Part shown: piece after piece, positions 46,077-56,624 of the stretch
How the letters are laid out: every line of letters starts with the position of its first letter
How positions within the stretch are numbered: the stretch's first letter is position 1
From: CAVYYW01 sp963772845
GTDB lineage: Bacteria > Bacillota > Bacilli > Bacillales > Sporolactobacillaceae
Assembly (NCBI GenBank): GCA_963772845.1
Contig: CAVYYW010000014.1
Span: 1,550,001-1,614,000 of the forward strand
Reading direction: 5' to 3'
DNA: 64,000 nucleotides
Program-made: the position numbers and the translations under genes
Notes under the pieces: generated by a model
The model's input: the letters and a program-made list of their open reading frames with translations, nothing else
Told to the model about the DNA's origin: nothing
Databases searched by the model: none

Positions 46077-47654
46077 CTATAGTCCAGCGCTGGAATCCGC
46101 AAGCTCGATATCAGGGTGTTTCTGCTGAAACCATCTTAACCCGAAATCATTTTCAAAAATAATTACTGGCTGATCAAACCGATCAACCACCACCAGATTG
46201 TTGGATGATTTCCGTGCTTCTTCGGCTGCTTCTTTTCCCTTGATCCATTTTGCCAGCTGATGAGCCATTGGCTGCATATCAAGATCAACACCATACTCAG
46301 CTTTCATTCTGTAAACAAACACATCGAATTGCAGCTGTCCTACAACGCCAAGAATGGTCTCTTCGTAAGGCGTTTTGTAAATTTGAATGGCACCTTCTTG
46401 TGCAAGCTGAGTGACACCTTTGATAAAGTGTTTCTGCTTCATGGCATTTTTAGCACGCACTTTGGCAAAATGCTCGGGAGGAAACTGCGGCAATTCTCCA
46501 AAATTAAAGGTCTCCTTCTCCTCACATACCGTGTCCCCAATTTGGTAGAACCCTGGATCATACAAACCAACGATATCCCCGGGATAAGCATCATCTATGA
46601 TTTCACGGCTGTCTGCAAAAAACTGTTGCGGCTGAGCAAGCTTAATCTGCTTTTGCGTCCGGTCAAGCGACACGGACATTCCCCGCTCAAATTTCCCTGA
46701 ACAAATCCGTAAAAAAGCAATCCGATCACGATGAGCAGGATTCATGTTGGCCTGAATCTTAAACACAAACCCTGAGAAACTTGGTTTTTCCGGTTCAATA
46801 ATTCCGGCACTAGATTCTCTCGGCTGAGGCTCCGGCGCCATTTTTAAATAATGTTCCAGAAAAGTCGGCACACCAAAACTCGAAACGGCACTTCCAAAAA
46901 ACACCGGCGTTTGTTTACCTGATTTAACTGCCTCAAAATCAAAGGGATTCCCCGCTTCTTCGATCAGCATCAGGTCCTCTTCCAGCTGATGAATAGTTTG
47001 CTCGTCTGCAACGTCCTTCAGTGCTTCCGTAAGCTCTTCGGAATCGTTAAGCTTGAGTGATTGACGTTCTTTCTTCTCGTTATACCATTCAATCTTGTGA
47101 TCAATTCTGTCGTAGACGCCTTTAAAGCTGGTCCCCATTCCAATCGGATAATTAATTGGATAAGCATCAATGCCAAGGACCTCTTCAAGCTCTTCAAAAA
47201 GCTCCAAAGGTTCCTTTCCTTGTCTGTCTAGCTTGTTAATGAATGTGAAAATCGGAATTCCTCTTTCACGGCAAACTTTGAAAAGCTTAATCGTTTGAGG
47301 CTCTACCCCTTTAGCCACATCAATAATCATGACCACGCTGTCCACGGCCATCAATGTGCGGTACGTGTCTTCACTGAAGTCCTGGTGACCAGGTGTATCA
47401 AGGATGTTAATTTTAAAATCGTCGTATGAGAACTGCATGACACTGGAGGTAACGGAAATACCTCTTTGTTTTTCTAGCTCCATCCAGTCAGAAGTCGCAA
47501 ATTTTTCCGACTTCCTTGACTTTACAGAGCCTGCTGTGCGGATCGCGCCGCCTAACAGAAGCAGTTTCTCAGTCAATGTTGTTTTACCGGCATCTGGATG
47601 CGAAATGATCGCAAACGTTCGCCTTTTTGTTATTTCATCTTTTAACTGTGTCAT
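46077..47654 (-). CDS. prfC: Peptide chain release factor 3 (RF3)
   Basis: A 525-residue translational GTPase: P-loop HPDAGKTTL, switch region with KQRGISVTSSVM, DTPGHQDF and NKLD. The C-terminal domain is that of RF3 rather than EF-G (FEIVKSGKQTPVFFGSA-type region and QLQFDVFVYRM). RF3 recycles RF1/RF2 from the ribosome. A monocistronic gene. Confidence 0.93.
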   Translation of the reverse strand: MTQLKDEITKRRTFAIISHPDAGKTTLTEKLLLLGGAIRTAGSVKSRKSEKFATSDWMELEKQRGISVTSSVMQFSYDDFKINILDTPGHQDFSEDTYRTLMAVDSVVMIIDVAKGVEPQTIKLFKVCRERGIPIFTFINKLDRQGKEPLELFEELEEVLGIDAYPINYPIGMGTSFKGVYDRIDHKIEWYNEKKERQSLKLNDSEELTEALKDVADEQTIHQLEEDLMLIEEAGNPFDFEAVKSGKQTPVFFGSAVSSFGVPTFLEHYLKMAPEPQPRESSAGIIEPEKPSFSGFVFKIQANMNPAHRDRIAFLRICSGKFERGMSVSLDRTQKQIKLAQPQQFFADSREIIDDAYPGDIVGLYDPGFYQIGDTVCEEKETFNFGELPQFPPEHFAKVRAKNAMKQKHFIKGVTQLAQEGAIQIYKTPYEETILGVVGQLQFDVFVYRMKAEYGVDLDMQPMAHQLAKWIKGKEAAEEARKSSNNLVVVDRFDQPVIIFENDFGLRWFQQKHPDIELADSSAGL

Positions 47655-47768
47655 TATATTGCATTCATTCCTTTTTTATAAGATCTCAAGAAAAGCGGCA
47701 GCACCTTGTTAAGCCCCGAAAGGCACCAAAGGAGTTTTTCACTGGCCTTGCCTCTACAGGCACTGTTA

Positions 47769-49508
47769 TCACACTGGAATCAGCTCCTTAACTTTAACCA
47801 TGACTGAGTCCTGTAATTTTTTAAGCTTTGCTTCACTTTGCGACTTGCTATCGCCTTTAACACTGAAATAAAACTTAATTTTCGGTTCAGTTCCTGAAGG
47901 ACGAAGACAAAACCATGAACCGTCCTCGAGGAAATATTTCAGCACATTTGATTTTGGTAAAGTAATTTCAGACTTGCGGCAATCCGGCATATCCACACGT
48001 TCTGAAAGTTTATAATCCTCAATCGTAGACACTTTTATTCCGGCCACTTCTTTTGGAGGGGTATTTCTGAAAGCTGAAAGGATGTCGTTGATCTGCTCTG
48101 TTCCAGCTTTTCCTTTAAGTGTAAGAGATTCAAGCCCTTCCATATAATAACCGTAAGTATTAAAAACCTCCATTAACCCTTCATATAGAGATAGCCCCTG
48201 CTTCTTATAAAAGGCAGCTGCTTCACTGATCAAAAGACATGCTTGAACAGCGTCTTTATCTCTTACAAAGTCCCCTGCCAGGTAGCCATAGCTTTCCTCA
48301 TATCCGAACATAAAAGTATTCGATCCGGTTTCTTCGTATTCCTGAATTTTTTCACCGATAAATTTGAATCCAGTTAGAGTATCTAAGGTTTGCATTCCAT
48401 AGGCTTTAGCAATCTCACGCCCAATTTCTGAAGTCACAATGGTTTTTAATATCATCCCGTTTTGAGGAAGATCCCCATTTCGCTTCTTCTGGCTAAGTAG
48501 ATATTCGAGCAGCAGCGCCCCGGTCTGATTACCGGTCAGGACCTGATATTCACCTTTATGATTTTTGACAGCTACACCCATCCTGTCGGCATCGGGATCC
48601 GTCGCAAGCAAAAGATCGGCATTTTCTCTTTCTCCATACTGCATGGCAATTGAAAACGCTTCATGTTCTTCTGGATTAGGAGATTTAACAGTTGAAAATT
48701 CAGGATCCGGTTTTGCCTGCTCACTTACAATCGATACATTCTTAAAGCCCCACCGCTTGAAGCCTTCCATGACTGGCATGAGACCAGTCCCGTGAAGGGG
48801 GGTATAGACGATATTAAGCTTATCACCCATTTCATCATTAATATCCGGGCGAACAGATAAGCCTGAAAGATTCTCTTGATAAGCACGGTCCACAGTTTCT
48901 CCAATCATACTGATCAATCCTTGCTCATTTAGAACTGCTTCATCTTTAACCTGGATGGAGAGCTCATCAGTCATTGCTTCTACAAACTGAATCAATTGAT
49001 CCGCTTCAGCAGGTGGCAGCTGACCTCCAAATTCATTGTATACTTTATAGCCATTGTATTGCGGCGGGTTGTGGCTGGCAGTGATCACGATCCCTGAGAA
49101 CGCATGCAGGTACCTTACTGCAAAAGAAAGCAGCGGGGTGGGACGAAGTGTTTCAAACACATAGGTTTGAATCCCCTGGCTAGCAAGCGTTTTTGCAGCT
49201 TCCATCGCGAATGCCTGAGAAAAATGTCTCGAATCATAGGCAATAGCCACACCGCGGCCTTTTGCAACCTCACCTTTTTCAGAAATATAGCGGGCTAGCC
49301 CTGCGGATGCTTTTCTGATTGTATAAATATTCATCCGATTTGTGCCTGGCCCAAGCTCTCCACGCATACCGCCTGTTCCAAACTCAAGATTTTTATAGAA
49401 AGCATCTTCGATAAGCTTTTCATTTGAATTCATTTCAATAAGCTCTTCTTTTACATGCTTATCAATTCCTGCGTGTGACTTCCATTTATCATATGTATCC
49501 TGCCACAT
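47769..49508 (-). CDS. pgcA: Alpha-phosphoglucomutase PgcA
   Basis: A 579-residue phosphohexomutase: catalytic serine in [15 protein letters not shown] (near residue 145), metal-binding DPDADRMG, sugar-binding GYEESYGYL and phosphate-binding [12 protein letters not shown]. It interconverts glucose-1- and glucose-6-phosphate for UDP-glucose and teichoic acid glucosylation. I chose ATG 49508 after AAAGGAGTTG; the upstream frame start lacks a ribosome site. Confidence 0.94.
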   Translation of the reverse strand: MWQDTYDKWKSHAGIDKHVKEELIEMNSNEKLIEDAFYKNLEFGTGGMRGELGPGTNRMNIYTIRKASAGLARYISEKGEVAKGRGVAIAYDSRHFSQAFAMEAAKTLASQGIQTYVFETLRPTPLLSFAVRYLHAFSGIVITASHNPPQYNGYKVYNEFGGQLPPAEADQLIQFVEAMTDELSIQVKDEAVLNEQGLISMIGETVDRAYQENLSGLSVRPDINDEMGDKLNIVYTPLHGTGLMPVMEGFKRWGFKNVSIVSEQAKPDPEFSTVKSPNPEEHEAFSIAMQYGERENADLLLATDPDADRMGVAVKNHKGEYQVLTGNQTGALLLEYLLSQKKRNGDLPQNGMILKTIVTSEIGREIAKAYGMQTLDTLTGFKFIGEKIQEYEETGSNTFMFGYEESYGYLAGDFVRDKDAVQACLLISEAAAFYKKQGLSLYEGLMEVFNTYGYYMEGLESLTLKGKAGTEQINDILSAFRNTPPKEVAGIKVSTIEDYKLSERVDMPDCRKSEITLPKSNVLKYFLEDGSWFCLRPSGTEPKIKFYFSVKGDSKSQSEAKLKKLQDSVMVKVKELIPV

Positions 49509-49689
49509 TACCCAACAACTCCTTTTATTCACCTTAAGACTGTTATTTCTCATATTATAACAGAAAAACGGCGTCCGAAAGGCGCCAATTCCTCCTAGAT
49601 AGAGAATAACTGGGTTTTCTTAGGCGGTTTTCTAAAGGGCTTCTGCTAAAAATTAATTAATTTAATGCCTTTAGAATTTGCTCCATAAA

Positions 49690-50040
49690 AAATGGTTGTT
49701 GATTTCCGTTCCAGGCACTCGCTTTCCGCACGCACGGCCTCAGCTAACTTTAGCGTGGATCTTTGTGCTCCCAAGTGGAACTTCGCACGCGTGCTATTGC
49801 CGTAGGACTTGAAACAGCATCTCCGAAGCCACTTCGCACGAAGAAAATGCGGTGCCATACGGGTATTTCTAGCTTTCATCTATGAGGGTGCGCATTTTCG
49901 AGGAGTCTAGGGTATTTCTTGCTTTCAATAAGCACGGGCATTTTCGAGGAGTCTCGCGCCCTCCGCTTCAATCAACGTCATGTGATGCCATTTAGAAGTC
50001 AAATATGGCTATAGATATTCAGCGGCCATCAGTTGGATTA
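49690..50040 (-). repeat. Mosaic interspersed repeat, copy 6
   Basis: Core in minus orientation at 49720-49830, then GAGGAGTCTCG units (49895-49960), the CGCTTCAATCAACG end, and a border TTCAGCGGCCATCAGTTG shared with 34674-34691. Confidence 0.85.
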
Positions 50041-50468
50041 CAGACAGCCGAACAAAATGAGCAGTGCGCCTTGACGCACCGTTTCAACTGCATTATAAAA
50101 ATTCAAATAAGGTATGAAAAATCATCAGTTTTTTAAGATTTTTCATGAGATTAAGCTGATTTTCACAAGACCAACGAAAAATCAGCTTCCGAATCGGTCT
50201 TGAACGTGCTTCAAGATGGGGTGGGATCGTTCCCATTCGAATGCTTTTGTCCACTTCCTATGGTTTCCCGCCACTTCCTATGGTTTGCCCGCCACTTCCC
50301 TTATTTCTCCTTATTTCCGTAATTAATTTCACCAGTTCACATTGGAGGTTTTGATTGGTGGCCATTGAAAAGTCCCCTGATCTAGTCGTGGTTGTTGATT
50401 AGGGACTTTTTGAGTGGCCTCATCAGCGTTCCAGGCGAAATCCCACAGTGCTAAATGGAAAAAATGAA
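50041..50468. repeat. Degenerate repeat debris upstream of the yhcX terminator
   Basis: Short tandem units CCACTTCCTATGGTTT at about 50250-50295 (two full units and a partial third). A GTGGCCATTGAAAAGTCCC ... AGGGACTTTTTGAGTGGCC inverted pair at 50356-50418 looks like a minimal copy of the mosaic-repeat boundary pair. No gene seen. Confidence 0.6.
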
Positions 50469-50509
50469 AGGTTCAGGATAGCCATAACATGGGATCCTGA
50501 ACCTCTTTT
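50469..50509. terminator. yhcX-side bidirectional terminator
   Basis: AGGTTCAGGAT / ATCCTGAACCT stem with T-rich sequence on both sides. A TTTTTCAGTGGCCACG repeat boundary follows at 50537-50552. Confidence 0.8.
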
Positions 50510-50580
50510 TCTTTGATTAGGTTCGAATAACGCAAGTTTTTCAGTGGCCACGCTTCACGCAACAGGTTTGATCACTGTTA

Positions 50581-52119
50581 TTATGAGCGTTTCCAATTAA
50601 TATCATAAAGATCTTTACGGCGGTCTTTAAGCTGTGTGACGGTTCCTGCTCTCCGCTGTCTACGCAGCAGTTCAAGATCCACATCACCAACAACCACGGT
50701 TTCAATATTTGGTGAGCACTCGCCCACTACACCGTCTCTCGGAAAAGCGAAGTCTGAAGGTGTAAAAATGCCGGACTGGGCGTACTGAATATCCATATTC
50801 TCCACTTGAGGAAGGTTGCCGACGGTACCTGAAATAACAGTATAGACTTCATTTTCAATCGCTCTTGCCTGTGCACAATACCTGACACGAAGATAACCTT
50901 GTCTTTCATCCGTGCAGAAAGGCGTGAAGATGATATTTGCTCCCATATCTGTCGCTCGGCGGGCCAACTCAGGGAATTGGATGTCATAACAAATTAAAAT
51001 GGCGATTTTACCGCAATCAGTGTCAAATACCCTCACATCATTCCCGGCACTGATGCCCCACCACTTTGCTTCATTGGGGGTAATGTGAAGTTTATATTGT
51101 TTATCAATTGTTCCATCTCTGCGGAACAAGTAAGCGATATTATAAATATGGCCGTTTTCTTCAACAAAATGTGACCCGCCAATAATGTTAATATTATACC
51201 GGACGGCAAGATCATTAAACAGCTCCAGATATTGCGGAGTAAACTCAGCAAGCCGCCTGACTGCTTCACTTGGACTTTTTTCATCCAGAAAGGACATCAG
51301 CTGGGTTGTAAACAATTCAGGATAAACAGCAAAGTCAGAACCGAAATCGGCTGCCACATCAGCATAATATTCTGCCTGAGAGGCAAAATCTTCGAAGCTG
51401 TTGATTTTTTTCATAGCGTATTGAATAACCGTCATTCTGACAGGAAAGGATGTTTTGAATTGGCGGCGTGTCCGCTTTCGGTACTCTATATTGTTCCATT
51501 CCATTAACGTCGCATATGACTGACTTGCTTTGTCATCAGGTAAGTAGTCGGTATTCAGTCTCTTAACCGTAAAACCGTTTAAGAGCTGAAATGTTAACAC
51601 CGGATCATAAATGTTATGTTCTATTACCTGGTCAACATATTGCCGCGGGCTCATTTCTTTTGCGTGTTTTTGATAATTTGGAATGCGACCGCCAATTAGG
51701 ATGCTTTTCAGATTCAATTCACGAGCAAGATCCTTCCGTGCCTCATATAACCGCCGCCCGATTTTCATCCTTCTGAACTCTGGATGGACCATCACTTCAA
51801 TCCCGTAAAGGTTTTCCCCATCAGGATTATGGTTTGTGATATAGCCTTCATCTGTAATTTCATCCCACGTATGCTGATTATCATATTCATCAAAATTCAC
51901 TATCAAGCTAGAGCAGGATCCTATTATCTCCCCGTCGTAAGAGACACAAAACTGGCCTTCAGGAAATATTTTTAAATGGCTGACGATCTGCTCATGTTTC
52001 CAAGGCTCCATTCCTGGAAAGCATATTCTTTGCAATTCAAGCAGCCGATCGATATCGGATTCAACAATGTGCCGAATTTCTACTTTGTTCTCAAATTGGG
52101 AAATATCAATTTTTGGCAT
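50581..52119 (-). CDS. yhcX: Bifunctional GNAT acetyltransferase / carbon-nitrogen hydrolase YhcX
   Basis: A 512-residue fusion. Residues about 13-190 form a GNAT domain (VHPEFRRMKIGRRLYEARKDLA is the acetyl-CoA loop). Residues about 225-495 form a nitrilase-type hydrolase with the catalytic triad in YPELFTT (Glu), YKLHITPNE (Lys) and ILICYDIQFPE (Cys). The substrates are unknown. It sits next to yhcW, yhcV and pgcA, as in the B. subtilis region. Confidence 0.92.
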   Translation of the reverse strand: MPKIDISQFENKVEIRHIVESDIDRLLELQRICFPGMEPWKHEQIVSHLKIFPEGQFCVSYDGEIIGSCSSLIVNFDEYDNQHTWDEITDEGYITNHNPDGENLYGIEVMVHPEFRRMKIGRRLYEARKDLARELNLKSILIGGRIPNYQKHAKEMSPRQYVDQVIEHNIYDPVLTFQLLNGFTVKRLNTDYLPDDKASQSYATLMEWNNIEYRKRTRRQFKTSFPVRMTVIQYAMKKINSFEDFASQAEYYADVAADFGSDFAVYPELFTTQLMSFLDEKSPSEAVRRLAEFTPQYLELFNDLAVRYNINIIGGSHFVEENGHIYNIAYLFRRDGTIDKQYKLHITPNEAKWWGISAGNDVRVFDTDCGKIAILICYDIQFPELARRATDMGANIIFTPFCTDERQGYLRVRYCAQARAIENEVYTVISGTVGNLPQVENMDIQYAQSGIFTPSDFAFPRDGVVGECSPNIETVVVGDVDLELLRRQRRAGTVTQLKDRRKDLYDINWKRS

Positions 52120-52187
52120 TTATTTTCTCCTTTAATAAGTTCCTTCATGAAATAATTCCACCGAATCCCTCAATTCAAACCCGCTGA

Positions 52188-52868
52188 TTAGAGAGTCAGC
52201 GGGTCTTGAGAGAATCTATTAAACAAATCAGCAATTGAAATGTTCTCTAAAGAGGATAGTTTTTCTGCTTCTTCCGGAAACGTAAGCTGACGGGTCATAT
52301 CATTCGGAACAACGAAACAATGTATTCCTGCAGCAACAGCTGACTTTGCTCCATTCGCCGAATCCTCAAAAGCCACTGCTTCATGCGGCTCTACACCTAG
52401 TCCTCTTACCGTTTGCAGGTACAAGGCCGGGTGAGGTTTTGCTTCCTCAACATCATCTGCTGTTTGGACAAAATCGAAATAATCCAATAGACCTAACCTT
52501 TCTAAATGTCCCGTAGCCCATCCCGCTTCCGAGCTTGTTGAAAGACCTAATTTCAGGCCATTTTCTTTCCCGTTTCGAATCAGCCTTTCCGCACCTGGAA
52601 GCGGCTGTAATTTCTCTATCAGCTCAGCCATTAATTCCTTGCGTTCAGAGTAAAAAGAATGACGGTCTATTTTTTTACCGCTTTTTTCCTGCAGATAATC
52701 AACCGCATCAAAATATCCGCCATGTGAGCCGATCGACTGGCTCCAGATACTCAATGGAAGATGGACTTTATAACGATTATAAATGGTTTGAGTAGCATTA
52801 TACATTTGACTTTCCGTGTCTAGAATTAGGCCGTCAAAGTCAAATACAATGGCTTTTAGCTGTGTCAT
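52188..52868 (-). CDS. yhcW: HAD-family phosphatase YhcW (beta-phosphoglucomutase-like)
   Basis: A 226-residue HAD enzyme: DFDGLILDTES at the N-terminus, helical cap, GLSTSSEAGW motif II, then KPHPALY and EDSANGAKSAVAAGI. This is the subfamily of small-molecule phosphatases and beta-phosphoglucomutases. I chose ATG 52868, 4 nt after GGAGG; the upstream TTG overlaps that site. It lies upstream of yhcX, with the same orientation. Confidence 0.85.
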   Translation of the reverse strand: MTQLKAIVFDFDGLILDTESQMYNATQTIYNRYKVHLPLSIWSQSIGSHGGYFDAVDYLQEKSGKKIDRHSFYSERKELMAELIEKLQPLPGAERLIRNGKENGLKLGLSTSSEAGWATGHLERLGLLDYFDFVQTADDVEEAKPHPALYLQTVRGLGVEPHEAVAFEDSANGAKSAVAAGIHCFVVPNDMTRQLTFPEEAEKLSSLENISIADLFNRFSQDPLTL

Positions 52869-53014
52869 ATATACCTCCAAAATGTATGCTTATTATTTAA
52901 TTTGCCCATTTCATCATAACAAATGCCTGCTGTACATTCATTCTTTACGAATATTGCAGACCATTAAGGAGCTTTGATCTGCTTGTTGAGAACAACACAG
53001 AGAAAACAGTAAGC

Positions 53015-53052
53015 AAAAAAATCAGACTGTCGAGGCTTGCTCGACAGTCTGG
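53015..53052 (-). terminator. yhcV terminator (GTCGAG hairpin family)
   Basis: CAGACTGTCGAG / CTCGACAGTCTG stem with a long T-run on the minus strand. Related to the hairpins at 2188 and 60058; the stem change G-A is matched by C-T on the other arm. Confidence 0.88.
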
Positions 53053-53086
53053 CAAAAAAATCTGATTAAGGGATCTTTCTTTTTGA

Positions 53087-53518
53087 TTATTTTGGTTCTG
53101 AAGGGGTCGAAATACTTGATAAAGCAGCCCCTGCTTCTTGCTGACTGGTGAATTCTGTTGCAACATCTCCAAGAGAAACCATGCCGACCATCTGATTCTG
53201 ATCGACCACGGGCAGCCGGCGCAGCTGATTGTCCGACATCAGACGGCTTGCTTCTGCTACGTCCATGCTCGTATTAGCCGTAATTAAATTACCGCTCGAC
53301 ATGCATTCCGATACTTTTGCTGTTTCATTACCAGTTTTTGCAGTCGATCTTAACGTAATATCCCGGTCAGTAATCATTCCTCTTAATTGGCCGTTTTCTA
53401 CAACGGGCAATGCCCCAACATTATGCTGGCTCATCAGCTCAGCAGCTTCCTTCAATGACTGTTCCGGTGTCACAGAAACAACGTTTTTTGACATGATATC
53501 AGCTAATTTTTTTGTCAA
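53087..53518 (-). CDS. yhcV: CBS-domain protein YhcV
   Basis: A 143-residue protein made of two CBS domains in tandem (about 5-58 and 70-125), with GALPVVENGQLRGMITDRDI and RRLPVVDQNQMVGMVSLGD. CBS pairs bind adenine nucleotides and act as energy or ligand sensors. The start is a TTG at 53518, 7 nt after AAAGGGGGA. Upstream of yhcW in the chromosome but separated by the terminator. Confidence 0.85.
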   Translation of the reverse strand: MTKKLADIMSKNVVSVTPEQSLKEAAELMSQHNVGALPVVENGQLRGMITDRDITLRSTAKTGNETAKVSECMSSGNLITANTSMDVAEASRLMSDNQLRRLPVVDQNQMVGMVSLGDVATEFTSQQEAGAALSSISTPSEPK

Positions 53519-53582
53519 ATTAAATCCCCCTTTCCTTTTTAGTGTGGCCATTTCCTTTAACGTTCATCAGTACAAATTATGG

Positions 53583-54453
53583 TTATGACCCTGCTTTAAA
53601 AGCAGTCCGGTGCGGAGCATGTTCATAAGTGAAAGCGATGTGCGTACCATCACTCACAGCAACAATCGTTCCAAGTCTGTCTGTTCGATAGACAGGGATC
53701 TTAAGATATTTCAACCTGCTGATCACCGCTTTAGAGGGAAAACCATATCGGTCCCTTTTAGCAACCGAAATGATGGCGGCGTCCGGATTAACTTCTTTAA
53801 GGAAAGGTAAGGTTGAGCCTGTGTCAGCGCCATGATGTCCTATTTTTATTACATCAGCCTGCACATCCACATGGTGGCTGAGCAATTGCGTTTCACTTTG
53901 CTCTCCCGCATCAGCCATCAGCAAAAAACTATTTTGTTTATAAAGACATTTTATTACATAGCTTTCATCATTTAAGGAATCATAATGACCATGGATGGGA
54001 CCAATAAATTTTAATACCACATTCGGTTCTACCGCAATTTTGTCTCCTGATTTAGCCATAAAAATCATTATTGCCTGCTTTTTTAAGGCTTTTCTTAATG
54101 AGGCATACGTTTCTGTGCTATGTGAAACATTGGGCATGTAAAAAGCTTTAACTTTAAAATGCTTTACAAGCTCAGGCAGCGCCCCAATATGATCATGATG
54201 AGGGTGTGTAGCAATGATCGCGTCAAGCGTTTCAACCCCATGTTCTTTAAGATATTTCTCCAAAGTGGCTGCTGCAGGCTTCGCACCGGCATCGACCAGA
54301 ATATGCTTGCCCTCTGGGCGTTGCGATTAGAATACTGTCTGCCTGTCCAACATCAATAAAATGAACTTTCATATAACTGCTTTTAGCGGCACTTATTTGT
54401 GGACTGATTTGAGCCAGTATGACAATTAAGAACAGCAGAACCGCACGTTTCAT
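53583..54453 (-). pseudogene. Secreted MBL-fold hydrolase (ComEC C-domain-like), interrupted by one +1 frameshift
   Basis: Two frames join into about 289 residues: a signal peptide (about 1-22), KVHFIDVGQADS, the metal motif THPHHDHIG, and KIGHHGADTGS, as in ComEC-like metallo-beta-lactamase domains. An extra base near 54312 (ACGCCCAGAGG) breaks it; removal gives TPEGKHILVDAGAK. The start is ATG 54453 after AAGGAGAG. Its substrate is unknown; related proteins are extracellular nucleases or phosphodiesterases. Confidence 0.83.
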
Positions 54454-54547
54454 TTTCTCTCCTTCTTTCATTGCTTGCTTCTATACCTTTATCATCACCC
54501 GTCTTGAAATTTTTATGAATTCTTGCTTTAGTGAAGTTTCGGTTCAT

Positions 54548-54573
54548 AAAAAAGAGCCGCACTGATGGCGGCT
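54548..54573 (-). terminator. yhbH terminator
   Basis: AGCCGC / GCGGCT stem with a T-run on the minus strand. Confidence 0.75.
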
Positions 54574-54578
54574 TGAAG

Positions 54579-55730
54579 TTAAGATTCAACTTCAGTATTA
54601 GGAAAAAAGTGTTTTAAGGCATAATAAACGTCTCTTTTTTGTTTTAAAATAAATGAATGAAATGCTTTAGAAGGAAGGCCTTTAAAAACATTCATAAGTG
54701 TACTTTGCCTGTTGTACGGATTAATTTCTCCGTAACCAAAAAAACCGGTACGCTCGAGAATGGCTTCGAGTATTTCTGCGCACTTTTTATTGTCAGAGGT
54801 CAGATTGTCGCCGTCAGAGAAGTGAAAAGGATAGACCGTGTATGTGTCAGAGGGATATTCCTGTTCCATAACATCAAGTGCCAGCTGGTATGCTGATGAG
54901 CAGATGGTTCCGCCACTCTCTCCTTTAGAAAAAAAAGCCTCTTCCGATACCCTTTTGGCAGCAGTATGGTGGGCAATAAATTCGATACTGACATTGTCGT
55001 ACTTCGTGTGTAAAAACCTCGTCATCCAAAAGAAAAAGCTTCTGGCAACCATTTTCTCAAACTGTCCCATGCTTCCGCTAGTGTCCATCAATGCCATAAC
55101 AACGGCTTTTTGATCAGGCTGTTCAATCTCATCCCAAGTTTTAAAGCGAAGGTCATCTTCAATGATGGGATGCACTGCTGCCTCGCCTGACTGAGCATGA
55201 CGTTTTATGGCACTTATAATCGTTCTCCGCTTGTCAATGTTGCCGAGGAGTCCTTTCTTTCTTATATCACGAAAATCAATGGACGATGACACAATGTCAT
55301 CATTCTTAGGGTGGTCTAGTACTGGAAGTGCAAGCTCATTGTATAGAGCTTCCTCAATATCGACCAGTGTGACATCAGCTTCTTCGTAATCCACGCCTGG
55401 CTGGTCTCCTCCACCAGTACCTTCACCCTTTTTTTGCTCAGCAGGCTTTTGAGGAGCCCTTGCAATGACATCTCCCACTTTTGAATCACCATTTCCCTGT
55501 CCTGCGTGGGAGCTTTTTTGCCATTGATAACGAATCTTATATTCATCAAGAGAACGGATCGGCAGCCTTGTCACTTGTTGACCATTGGACATAATAATAG
55601 ATTCTTCACTAATTAAATCCGGCAGTGCACTTTCAATAGCTTCCTTAACCTTTCTTTTGTGACGCTCCTGGTCTGAGTAGCCTTTACGATGCAGATCCCA
55701 TTGTTCCTCTGAAACCGTAAATTTATTCAC
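54579..55730 (-). CDS. yhbH: Sporulation protein YhbH
   Basis: A 383-residue DUF444/YhbH protein: basic N-terminus, a low-complexity linker (about 100-115, GEGTGGGDQPG) and a C-terminal von Willebrand A-like domain with the MIDAS-type MDTSGSMG. It is sigma-E-dependent in B. subtilis and functionally tied to PrkA. Here a signal peptidase gene lies between it and prkA. Confidence 0.92.
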   Translation of the reverse strand: MNKFTVSEEQWDLHRKGYSDQERHKRKVKEAIESALPDLISEESIIMSNGQQVTRLPIRSLDEYKIRYQWQKSSHAGQGNGDSKVGDVIARAPQKPAEQKKGEGTGGGDQPGVDYEEADVTLVDIEEALYNELALPVLDHPKNDDIVSSSIDFRDIRKKGLLGNIDKRRTIISAIKRHAQSGEAAVHPIIEDDLRFKTWDEIEQPDQKAVVMALMDTSGSMGQFEKMVARSFFFWMTRFLHTKYDNVSIEFIAHHTAAKRVSEEAFFSKGESGGTICSSAYQLALDVMEQEYPSDTYTVYPFHFSDGDNLTSDNKKCAEILEAILERTGFFGYGEINPYNRQSTLMNVFKGLPSKAFHSFILKQKRDVYYALKHFFPNTEVES

Positions 55731-55844
55731 CCTCTACCCTCCTCACTTTCTATTTCCGCTTGAAAAGAGGGGTCTTGTTTTATCTTATGCAGGTCAAACC
55801 AGAAATTGATTCAAATAGAAAACTTGATGATGACGTTTACTCGC

Positions 55845-55893
55845 AAAAAATCGTTTGGCACCTGATTTTAAAGCTCAGGAGCCAAACGATTTT
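55845..55893 (-). terminator. Terminator overlapping the signal peptidase stop codon
   Basis: AAAATCGTTTGGC / GCCAAACGATTTT with an inner CTGA/TCAG; Ts follow on the minus strand. Confidence 0.85.
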
Positions 55894-56443
55894 AATTTAG
55901 TAATTGAAATTTTGCCATTGGCCAATAACGAAGGTCAACTTTTCCGACTATCTGATTAATATCGACAAATCCGAATACCCTGCTGTCCACAGAATTTTGA
56001 CGATTATCCCCCATCACCCATATCTTACCTTTAGGGACTGTCATTTGACCCGTCAGACCTTTTAACGTGTAATCTCCTGTCAGCTGACCGCTTACAAGCT
56101 GTTTTTTGTATGGCTTGAGATACGGTTCTTTCTTAGCTTTTCCATTGACGTATAAGGTATCATTCTTATATTCAATCTTGTCTCCAGGAAGTCCGATAAC
56201 TCTTTTCACATAATCTTCCGTTTTCGTGGCATGAAAAATCACGATATCAAAACGATGCGGTTTTGTTATATCATAATCTATTTTGTTGACAATCAGCCGG
56301 TTGCCATCCTGCAGCGTCGGCATCATTGATTGCCCTTCCACGATATAATTTGTAAATATAAAGCTTCGTACAAGAACGGCGATCACAACGGCGATCACTA
56401 ATGCTTTGATCCACTCGAACGCCTCGTTCTTCTGCTTCTTCAT
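55892..56443 (-). CDS. Type I signal peptidase (SipS/SipT-like)
   Basis: A 183-residue membrane-anchored peptidase: one N-terminal helix (about 11-30), catalytic Ser39 in EGQSMMPTL, catalytic Lys80 in YVKRVIGLPGD and the GDNRQNSVDSR box. It removes signal peptides from secreted preproteins at the outer face of the membrane. It is of the bacterial P-type rather than the ER-type SipW class. Mosaic-repeat DNA lies 180 bp upstream. Confidence 0.93.
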   Translation of the reverse strand: MKKQKNEAFEWIKALVIAVVIAVLVRSFIFTNYIVEGQSMMPTLQDGNRLIVNKIDYDITKPHRFDIVIFHATKTEDYVKRVIGLPGDKIEYKNDTLYVNGKAKKEPYLKPYKKQLVSGQLTGDYTLKGLTGQMTVPKGKIWVMGDNRQNSVDSRVFGFVDINQIVGKVDLRYWPMAKFQLLN

Positions 56444-56624
56444 CTAAGAACCTCCATCAGAAACAATAATAATTTCACTTTACATGATAATACTCTATTG
56501 CACAACATTTCCGCAGTAATTCCACATTTCAATAAAATGGAGGTTTTCTAAAGGATTGTTTCGAATTAAAAAGTCTTAGATCATAAGTCTTAACAATGTT
56601 TTTAAATCGTAAACCAAAGAAAGC

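Noticed and set aside
50041..50468. A coding gene in the pgcA-yhcX gap
   Set aside because: Only repeat debris and short tandem units are seen; no frame has a ribosome site and family motif.
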